This document shows, in pieces, positions 1 to 5,606 of a stretch of 5,606 bases of DNA. Under the pieces are notes generated by a model. The model was not told where the DNA came from. It did not search any database and worked only from the letters and a program-made list of their open reading frames with translations. Numbering within the stretch: the stretch's first letter is position 1; the number at the start of each line of letters is the position of its first letter. Source of the stretch: Candidatus Cloacimonadota bacterium (GTDB lineage: Bacteria > Cloacimonadota > Cloacimonadia > Cloacimonadales > Cloacimonadaceae); NCBI GenBank assembly GCA_023230245.1, contig JALNXT010000110.1, positions 1-5,606 of the forward strand, in the 5' to 3' direction. The position numbers and the translations under genes are program-made.

Positions 1-1
1 C

Positions 2-670
2 CCTGAAACTATGTCTCTACCCGGTAACGGAGATAACATCGCTGCCGGAGTGTATGCCATGGATATAGACGCCGATGGCAAGGCTGAATTAGTGGGGAAC
101 TTTTCCCTTAACCGCCTTTGTGTGTGGGAGAACGACTATCGTATGAAGATCGGATATCCTGTTGCTTTTGCCGAACGCAGCCACAGTATGCCCTTTGTGG
201 CAAAGGATACAGACAATAAGTGGTATCTGTATAGCTCTACTGATAACGGTGGAGTTTTCCGCACAAGTTTGGCTAATACCCCGCTTGTGAGTCCTGCTCT
301 GGCATGGAATACCGAATATGCAGACCTGTTGCGAAGCGCATCAATAGACCCCTCTGCTCTGCCAAATCTATATGCAAGCTCGGATTTATTCGTGCCGGGT
401 CAGCTATATATTTATCCCAACCCGCTTAAGTCTATCTACAATCAGAAGCTTAGCTTAAATGTGATGCCCACGCGTGATGTAAGCCTGGAGCTAAGTATTT
501 ACGATATCAGTGGCAGCCTTGTATTTCGTCAGGAAGCCATTGCCAAAGCCTATCTTAAGAATCTGGATATCTTTGACATCCCTGCTAGCAAACTTAGCAG
601 CGGAGTTTATATTGCGGTAGTTAAATCCGCTGATCAAAGCAAACGTATAAAGTTTAGCGTGGAAAAATGA
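2..670 (+). CDS. C-terminal part of a secreted FG-GAP repeat protein with T9SS-type sorting domain (5' partial)
   Basis: The reading frame is open to the left edge; the first Met codon, at 11, is not a convincing start because it lacks a ribosome binding site and a signal peptide and lies inside a repeat domain. An FG-GAP/VCBS calcium-loop motif, DIDADGKAEL, is encoded at 62-91. A weaker related motif (KDTDNKWYLY, from 203) follows one blade length (48 residues) later, so this is probably the end of a beta-propeller. After a linker, IYPNPL (410-427) opens an approximately 85-residue T9SS type A-like sorting domain. That domain has the ELSIYDISG strand, the SGVY turn near 599-610, and a basic end, KRIKFSVEK, before TGA at 668-670. 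In Bacteroidota such domains direct export through the T9SS and surface attachment or cleavage. The catalytic or binding part lies upstream, so the function is unknown. It might be a protease paralogous to the third gene, or a non-enzymatic surface protein. The stop lies at the start of the barrel gene, suggesting one operon. Confidence 0.85.
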   Translation, partial: PETMSLPGNGDNIAAGVYAMDIDADGKAELVGNFSLNRLCVWENDYRMKIGYPVAFAERSHSMPFVAKDTDNKWYLYSSTDNGGVFRTSLANTPLVSPALAWNTEYADLLRSASIDPSALPNLYASSDLFVPGQLYIYPNPLKSIYNQKLSLNVMPTRDVSLELSIYDISGSLVFRQEAIAKAYLKNLDIFDIPASKLSSGVYIAVVKSADQSKRIKFSVEK

Positions 671-671
671 T

Positions 672-676
672 GGGAG
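672..676 (+). promoter_or_regulatory. Ribosome binding site favouring the Met at 682
   Basis: GGGAG sits five bases before the ATG at 682. The earlier in-frame ATGs at 667 and 670 have only a weak GGA at 661-663, too close to be a good site. Starting at 682 also gives a compact signal peptide with Lys at position 2, which supports this choice. The alternative ATG at 667 would overlap the upstream stop as ATGA and add five residues (MMGAH). Confidence 0.55.
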
Positions 677-681
677 CGCAC

Positions 682-1584
682 ATGAAATACACCTATATAA
701 TTCTCTGCCTGCTGCTGGCGATTAGCATGTTGAATGCTGATACAGACGGCGATGTGGGACTGTACGGCTACAAGTTTCTTAATGTCCCCAGCGGACCAAT
801 CAGCCTTGCCATGGCAAGCCGTGGAGTGCACAATGCTAACAATGCCACAGCCTTCATTTTACAACCTGCGGCTGCGTGTGAGGCCGATCAGCGTATTCTT
901 ACTTTATCCAGCAGTCCCTGGCTTGCCGATACGCAGTCAAGTTGCCTTGCCTATTCCTATGCGAAAAGGCTTAGTCACTTTGGTATCGCTTTCCGCAATC
1001 TGGATTATGGCGAGATTGAGAACCGCGACGATACGGGCTTCTTGATTGGTAGCTACAACCCCCTGGATGTAGATTTACTGTTAAACTATGCTTATCGCAT
1101 GAGCCCTTATCTCTATTTTGGCTTTAACGTGGGTGGTCTGTACCAGAAACTGAATACTGCCACCAGTCTTGGTGCGCATGCGGATTTCGGTTTCAGCCTT
1201 ATTCCGCCCATTAAGGGTACAAAGCTATCTGCCACGTTCCGTAATATCGGGAATGCCACCAGAACAAATGAAGAGACAGTACGCTTCCCCTCTTCCATAG
1301 AGGCAGATTTAACCAAACAAATGCCCTTGGGAGACAACAACTTACTGTTTGGCTTGAGCTACATTAAAGTGGCAGGTGAAGAAACTAAGGGCAGCATTAG
1401 TGCAGAAGTGGAACTCTTTAAGCTACTGAGCCTGCGTGCCGGCTACAAAGTAAACTACGCTGCCGAAAACCTGAGTGCTGGCTTTGGCTTAGCTTACCGC
1501 CGGATACGCGTGGATTACGGCTTTGCTGCTTTCACCGATGGTTTAAACGATGTCCATAGCTTTGGCTTGGCATACCAATTCTAA
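682..1584 (+). CDS. PorV/PorQ-family (UPF0164) outer-membrane beta-barrel protein
   Basis: This is a 300-residue protein if started at 682 (305 if at 667). Residues 1-19 form a signal peptide: Lys2, a hydrophobic core, and likely cleavage after LNA19. Cys9 lies inside the core, so it is not a lipobox. Near the N terminus of the mature protein, GPISLAMA (38-45) and NNATAFILQPAAA (53-65) match the pattern of the PorV/PorQ family, whose usual form is a Gly-Ala-rich stretch followed by an N/QPA motif. The rest is alternating aromatic/polar strands typical of a FadL-like barrel, for example PYLYFGFNVGGLYQKL. It ends HSFGLAYQF with a C-terminal Phe, the usual outer-membrane insertion signal. In Bacteroidota, PorV is the T9SS shuttle that binds sorting domains and PorQ is part of the attachment complex. 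This protein is shorter than typical PorV and I cannot say which it resembles more. It lies between two genes encoding putative T9SS cargo, which supports a role in their export or anchoring. Its stop overlaps the protease start by one base. Confidence 0.8.
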   Translation: MKYTYIILCLLLAISMLNADTDGDVGLYGYKFLNVPSGPISLAMASRGVHNANNATAFILQPAAACEADQRILTLSSSPWLADTQSSCLAYSYAKRLSHFGIAFRNLDYGEIENRDDTGFLIGSYNPLDVDLLLNYAYRMSPYLYFGFNVGGLYQKLNTATSLGAHADFGFSLIPPIKGTKLSATFRNIGNATRTNEETVRFPSSIEADLTKQMPLGDNNLLFGLSYIKVAGEETKGSISAEVELFKLLSLRAGYKVNYAAENLSAGFGLAYRRIRVDYGFAAFTDGLNDVHSFGLAYQF

Positions 1585-1586
1585 TG
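1582..1586 (+). promoter_or_regulatory. TAATG stop-start overlap (translational coupling)
   Basis: The TAA of the barrel gene (1582-1584) shares its last A with the ATG of the protease gene (1584-1586). No strong Shine-Dalgarno sequence is visible in the preceding 20 bases. Translation of the protease therefore probably depends on ribosomes terminating on the barrel gene. A second in-frame ATG at 1590 would shorten the signal peptide by two residues and is an equally possible start. Confidence 0.6.
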
Positions 1587-4500
1587 AATATGCGCAACCT
1601 CATCAGCTTCATAATCCTCTTTGCGTTGTTGATTTCTGCTTCGTTAGTTTGGGCACTTGAAACGCCCGGACAGCTTATCTTCAAAACCACCGCTCCCATT
1701 CAAGTCCGTAACGGAAAAACAGGGCTTAGCAGCTTTGATAGCTACTTAAACAACCAAGGCTTGAAGGCAATTAACCCCATTAAAGGGATGCCAGGTGCGC
1801 GCTATTACACTGCCAACGTATCAATCCAGCCGAGCAAAGCATCTTTAAGTACACTCAGTTTCCCCGGCATAGAATATGTGCAGCCAAATAACCTTAACAA
1901 GCTTCACAACAGCCCCAATGATCTTTATTATGGCTTACAATCGACTTATGTAAGCAACATGCCCGAAGCATGGAACTATACCACCGGCAGCCACCTGATA
2001 AAGGTGGGCGTCATAGATTCTGGTGTCCTGGTGAACCACCCTGATTTACATGCCAACATCTATATAAATCCCAACGAGATACCAGATAACGGCATAGACG
2101 ATGATAACAACGGCTATATCGACGATTGGTGCGGTTGGGACTTTGCCGATGCACCAGAATTGTCGGATACTGCTTTGGGTGATTATATCGGGCAAGATAA
2201 TGACGTGGAGGACGAAAACTATCACGGCACACACGTCGCTGGGATTATCGGTGCAGTTGGCAACAATGGCATAGGAATCGCCGGAACCTGCTGGAATGTT
2301 TCCATCATGCCGCTGCGTGCAGGTTTTAGAACCACTTCCGGTACAGGGTTCCTTCAAGATGATGACGCTGCTGCTGCAATAGTTTATGCTGCCGATAACG
2401 GTTGCAATGTAGTAAATATGAGCTGGGGAGACCCAAACTACTCCCCCATAATCTCTGATGCCTGTGAATATGCCTATGCCAAAGGTGTAACGCTCATCGC
2501 TTCAGCCGGTAACGAACCGGGTGCAAATCTAAGCTATCCTGCCAAGCTATCCTGCGTTATTTCTGTAGGTTCCGTTAATGCTGCCAAACAGATTTCCGGT
2601 TTTTCCAGCTATGGTTTAGATCTCGATCTGGTAGCTGTGGGCGAACATGTGCTCTCCACCTACAAGCTTGAGGGCAACGAACAGTATTTCTACCAGGACG
2701 GAACCTCCATGAGCGCTCCTTTTGTAACTGGTAGTGTTGCTTTGCTGCTAAGCTTACAGCCGGGGTTAAGCCCCCAGGAAGTGCGAGCACGGCTGCTTAC
2801 CTCCACAGAAGACATCCCTCCCATGGGTTTTGATTCCAAAACCGGGCATGGCTTGCTGGACACCAAGAAGCTGCTGGATAATCTCAATCCCCCTTTTGTG
2901 GATATTACCAGTCCGCTCGACCAATTAGGCATAAGTGGCACAGTGCCTATAATCGGCTCTGTATATGGTGAAGACTTTATGCGTTACACGTTGTGTTATT
3001 CCAGCCTCAGCGATCCCACCATGCATGGTTGGTACGACATCAGCACCAGCAATCCCTATCCCGAATTCTATTACACGCCCGTTCATAATGGAGTTTTGGG
3101 GACATTCAATATCCCATCCTATATGGCTGATGGGAAATACATGGTTCGCCTTCAATACGAAAAAACCCGAAATAGCCAACTTAAATACAACTATTACCGC
3201 ACGATAATCGTTGACCGCACCCCGCCCGTGATAAAACCTCAAACCTTAGGCGGATTCAAGCGCTACGATAAGCAAAACCTGCGTTATTATGTTTCTGCGC
3301 TGTTTGACGAGCCCGTGCGTGCCGAGTTAATCGTCACCGCTTCAGACGGAAGTCTGCGTAATGTTTACTCTGCTGCCCAAGATTCCGTGCAAGTATGGGC
3401 TATTCCTGCTGATATTCCTCAGGGTCTCATCAGCATCAAGATAAAAGCCACTAACATGGCAAATGTAAGCTCGGAATCTGTCACTTATCCAAACTTCATG
3501 AATATCGTTTACGAATTAGTGTCTTCCTACGGCTACGACAAGCAAATAATTGGCACTGCACGCCGTCCCTTAACCCGCATGCAAGACTTTAATGGAGATG
3601 GCAATCTGGAGTACATTGCGATGGAAATGCCTACCAGCGGGTATGGGCCGGTTAGTTCCTATGAACCGCAACCCGGTGGGCATATTATCAAACATTCTTT
3701 CAACGATTCATTCTGGCCTCTTGCTATCGGAAACACTTTGGGCACCGGAACAGAGCTGCTGCTTTTAAAGGGTGATACCGGCTATTTATGGGACAGTTCC
3801 CAGGACGATGTGTATCCCAATGCTGATAATTCTATATGGACTAGTACGGGAATTTCCGGTGGCATTATTGCCAATTACGACACCGACTCCAGGGAAGATC
3901 TGCTTGTGGTGAAAAACCTGCCTAATGAGCGGGTTATCCAAGCCTATAGATCCAGCTCCACCAGTACAACATTGATCCAGGCTAATACCATCAGTAATGT
4001 CCCCGCCGGACAGCAAAGACTAAGGAAAACCTTTGTTCCCACCGTGCTGGTAGATAATCTTGATGGAGATATCACACCTGATATCTTATGCGCAGATACC
4101 TATGGCAACATCATGGTATATGAGATTGTTAATGCAAATATGCAGGAAATGCGCTGGACAACGAGGCTTCCTGTTGCCAATACTTATTCTCTTGCCATCG
4201 GCGATTTCGATGGTGATGGCAGAAAGGATTTCTTTGCCGGCGGATATAACACCAACGATACCAATCCCAATCTTACCTTTTGGTATTTCGAGGGATTCAA
4301 GCGTACCGCTAATAACAGCTACACCAGCATGGGTAGCATCATGTTTAACGGTGTGATGTCTCAAAACTCCATTACGGCGAAAGATCTTGATAATGATGGA
4401 AAAGATGAGCTAATCTTAGCCCTTTCTCCCAATCTTTATGTTGTGCGCTACGAAAACGGCAATTTTGTCCCCAAGTTCCATGGCGATAGTTTCCGCAATT

Positions 4501-5606
4501 ATCAGGTAACTGCCTGGTCAGATAACGATGGTATCTCTCACATCCTTGCCAATGCCGCTGTTTCAGCAGATAGTACCGTGGCAGTGCAGTGGAATCCGCA
4601 AACCCCCTTTACCGGCCCCCCCACTCCTGCAAATCTAATCGTGAAACCTATCGATGAAAACACTGTCCAAATAACCTGGGTACCCAATGGAGCACCAACT
4701 TATCGGCTTTATAGAAAAGACGAGAACGAGCAAACAACCTACACTGACTTTAGCGGTATCAGTTCTTTTACAGATTCCGGCTTAATTACCGGAAATATTT
4801 ACCAATATTCCATTGCAGCCATAAACCCATCATATAACCCTTCCGAAAGCAATGGCAGCATGTGGTCGGAGGGAATACCTTTATTGCCTCCCGCGATCGA
4901 AGAAATTAGCATCGTGGGGACAAATGAACTCCGCTTGCTGTTCAACCAAGCATTGCCTTCCAGTGCGCTGAATGCCAGTTGCTATTCGCTTAGCGACGGC
5001 ATGGGATCTCCTCTTTCGGTGAATAGCGTTGCCAGCCATAGGGGGGTGCAGCTACGTTTCCGAAATAGCTTCCCGGCTATAGACACCCCATTTGAGCTGG
5101 AACTACGCAATATTACAGGCATTTCCGGCGTTCAATCCATCCAAAATATTTACCCTTTCCCCTATGTCCTCGATACAGCCGCTCCGATGCTGGAATCTGT
5201 TACGGTGTTGCAATCCAAGAAAGCCATCAGCATCAAGTATAGCGAAGCTTTAATGCCCGCTCCCGTAAATTATCTGCCAAATTTCGTGCTTACCTGCCCC
5301 TTGTCAGATCCGGATAATCGCATTGATTCTGCGGTTTTGACAGATGATACCATCACCCTATATTTCGCGCATAATATTAGCGCTTCCAACCAATCTTATT
5401 TCATTGAGACAAATAACCTTATGGATCTCGCTGGCAATATTATTTCGCCACAATATAAACTTGCCAGGTTTGGCATAAATGATATTATGGATCTAGGCCA
5501 AGTTACGGTTTTCCCCAATCCCATCACGCCTAAACACGTGCAAAACGCCACTTTTGTTAAGTTCCCCATCGATAAACCAGGCAAAATAGCCATCTATAAC
5601 AGCGGT
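1584..5606 (+). CDS. Large secreted subtilisin-like (S8) serine protease with Ig, FG-GAP propeller, Fn3 and T9SS sorting domains (3' partial)
   Basis: The frame is open for 1341 codons to the window edge. Residues 1-24 are a signal peptide (hydrophobic 6-22, cleavage after VWA24). Residues 25 to about 105 look like a subtilase propeptide, followed by PNDLYYGL (111-118), a common entry to the mature domain. The catalytic domain spans about 111-432. Asp145 is in VGVIDSGV, His214 in HGTHVAG, Asn310 in SAGNE is the oxyanion residue, and Ser375 is in GTSMSAPF. VNMSWG (277-282) matches the substrate-binding strand, and GHGLLD (421-426) is the usual end of the fold. An acidic loop (168-181, DDDNNGYIDD) probably binds calcium. 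Then come two Ig-like domains (about 437-543 and 546-636), an FG-GAP propeller (about 660-1008), Fn3 (about 1012-1100), and two Ig/SwmB-like domains (about 1102-1195 and 1200-1297). Last is a T9SS sorting domain starting VTVFPNP (1307-1313), cut by the edge; roughly 50 more residues are expected. All catalytic residues are present, so an active extracellular endopeptidase is likely. Its substrate is unknown. Confidence 0.93.
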   Translation, partial: MNMRNLISFIILFALLISASLVWALETPGQLIFKTTAPIQVRNGKTGLSSFDSYLNNQGLKAINPIKGMPGARYYTANVSIQPSKASLSTLSFPGIEYVQPNNLNKLHNSPNDLYYGLQSTYVSNMPEAWNYTTGSHLIKVGVIDSGVLVNHPDLHANIYINPNEIPDNGIDDDNNGYIDDWCGWDFADAPELSDTALGDYIGQDNDVEDENYHGTHVAGIIGAVGNNGIGIAGTCWNVSIMPLRAGFRTTSGTGFLQDDDAAAAIVYAADNGCNVVNMSWGDPNYSPIISDACEYAYAKGVTLIASAGNEPGANLSYPAKLSCVISVGSVNAAKQISGFSSYGLDLDLVAVGEHVLSTYKLEGNEQYFYQDGTSMSAPFVTGSVALLLSLQPGLSPQEVRARLLTSTEDIPPMGFDSKTGHGLLDTKKLLDNLNPPFVDITSPLDQLGISGTVPIIGSVYGEDFMRYTLCYSSLSDPTMHGWYDISTSNPYPEFYYTPVHNGVLGTFNIPSYMADGKYMVRLQYEKTRNSQLKYNYYRTIIVDRTPPVIKPQTLGGFKRYDKQNLRYYVSALFDEPVRAELIVTASDGSLRNVYSAAQDSVQVWAIPADIPQGLISIKIKATNMANVSSESVTYPNFMNIVYELVSSYGYDKQIIGTARRPLTRMQDFNGDGNLEYIAMEMPTSGYGPVSSYEPQPGGHIIKHSFNDSFWPLAIGNTLGTGTELLLLKGDTGYLWDSSQDDVYPNADNSIWTSTGISGGIIANYDTDSREDLLVVKNLPNERVIQAYRSSSTSTTLIQANTISNVPAGQQRLRKTFVPTVLVDNLDGDITPDILCADTYGNIMVYEIVNANMQEMRWTTRLPVANTYSLAIGDFDGDGRKDFFAGGYNTNDTNPNLTFWYFEGFKRTANNSYTSMGSIMFNGVMSQNSITAKDLDNDGKDELILALSPNLYVVRYENGNFVPKFHGDSFRNYQVTAWSDNDGISHILANAAVSADSTVAVQWNPQTPFTGPPTPANLIVKPIDENTVQITWVPNGAPTYRLYRKDENEQTTYTDFSGISSFTDSGLITGNIYQYSIAAINPSYNPSESNGSMWSEGIPLLPPAIEEISIVGTNELRLLFNQALPSSALNASCYSLSDGMGSPLSVNSVASHRGVQLRFRNSFPAIDTPFELELRNITGISGVQSIQNIYPFPYVLDTAAPMLESVTVLQSKKAISIKYSEALMPAPVNYLPNFVLTCPLSDPDNRIDSAVLTDDTITLYFAHNISASNQSYFIETNNLMDLAGNIISPQYKLARFGINDIMDLGQVTVFPNPITPKHVQNATFVKFPIDKPGKIAIYNSG
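3585..4607 (+). other. FG-GAP/VCBS calcium-loop repeats, probable seven-bladed beta-propeller in the protease
   Basis: Within the protease (numbered from Met at 1584), loops of the form D/N-x-D/N-x-D-x-x-x-D/E start at residues 668 (DFNGDGNLE), 764 (NYDTDSRED), 825 (NLDGDITPD), 874 (DFDGDGRKD) and 934 (DLDNDGKDE). Each is followed by a hydrophobic strand such as LLVV or LILAL. Two degenerate copies fill the gaps: residues 717-724 (NTLGTGTE, followed by LLLLKG) and about 978-986 (WSDNDGISH, followed by ILANA). The resulting spacings of 49, 47, 61, 49, 60 and 44 residues fit seven blades, as in integrin alpha heads. The family is recognised by motif; the blade count is my inference. The role is probably structural or adhesive and calcium-stabilised. 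Confidence 0.75.
5502..5606 (+). other. Start of T9SS-type C-terminal sorting domain, cut by window edge
   Basis: VTVFPNPITP (residues 1307-1316 of the protease) matches the opening YPNP/FPNP strand of T9SS type A sorting domains and parallels IYPNPL in the first gene. The following strand, ATFVKFPIDKPGKIAIYNSG, has the expected hydrophobic pattern ending in the IYNSG/IYDISG turn. The conserved second half, with G-x-Y and a basic C terminus, would lie just beyond 5606. Confidence 0.75.

Noticed and set aside
734..1045. Alternative sense-strand frame of 103 codons inside the barrel gene
   Set aside because: The frame starting at 682 has a signal peptide, family motifs and a C-terminal Phe over the same bases. 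The alternative has none of these.
2046..2357. Antisense open frame of 103 codons (and a neighbour at 2011-2232)
   Set aside because: They lie opposite the conserved catalytic domain of the S8 protease, which carries clear motifs in its own frame, and they have no recognisable motifs. They are shadows.
2925..3242. Antisense open frame of 105 codons and an overlapping sense-strand frame at 2965-3207
   Set aside because: Both are inside the first Ig-like domain of the protease, whose frame continues uninterrupted. No start context or protein family is recognisable.
4060..4364. Open frames of about 95 codons on both strands
   Set aside because: They overlap the FG-GAP repeats with canonical DxDxDG loops in the protease frame, and their translations show no domain features.
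3585..4607. Possible DNA tandem repeat or CRISPR-like spacing
   Set aside because: The periodicity is at the protein level (blades of 44-61 residues). The DNA of the loops is only loosely similar and the intervals are unequal.
1584..5606. Possible frameshift or break in the very long protease gene
   Set aside because: Reading through from 1584 gave no in-frame stop, and every domain from signal peptide to sorting domain sits in the same frame. The gene is merely cut by the window edge.

Overview
The window holds three tightly packed genes, all on the + strand, with no intergenic space large enough for an independent promoter or terminator. The two outer genes run off the window edges. All three products look exported. 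Both outer proteins carry a C-terminal region of the type IX secretion system (T9SS) sorting type. The middle gene encodes an outer-membrane beta-barrel of the PorV/PorQ (UPF0164) family. T9SS-type sorting domains next to a PorV/PorQ-like barrel point to a Gram-negative bacterium of the Bacteroidota/FCB group. GC content is about mid-40s percent by eye. The long multidomain subtilase style reminds me most of Cloacimonadota (Candidatus Cloacimonas relatives), but that placement is inference; other FCB lineages are possible.

Layout. Positions 2-670 are the C-terminal 222 residues of a secreted protein: the last FG-GAP/VCBS propeller blades, a linker, and a complete T9SS-like sorting domain. Positions 682-1584 (alternative start 667) are the PorV/PorQ-family barrel with a signal peptide. 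From 1584 to the window end (1341 codons, no stop reached) is a very large secreted subtilisin-like (S8) serine protease. Its order is: signal peptide, propeptide, catalytic domain with the full Asp/His/Ser triad and oxyanion Asn, two Ig-like domains, an FG-GAP region that I read as seven blades (integrin-alpha-like), an Fn3 domain, two more Ig/SwmB-like domains, and the start of a T9SS sorting domain cut by the window edge.

How they fit together. The junctions (ATGA or an 11-base gap; TAATG) indicate one translationally coupled operon. The simplest reading is a cassette in which two T9SS cargo proteins are co-expressed with a PorV/PorQ-like outer-membrane component that may receive or shuttle such cargo. 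In Bacteroidota, PorV binds C-terminal sorting domains, but whether this paralogue does so is not shown by the sequence. The protease may degrade extracellular protein or mature surface proteins. No RNA genes, mobile elements, CRISPR arrays or phage features are visible.
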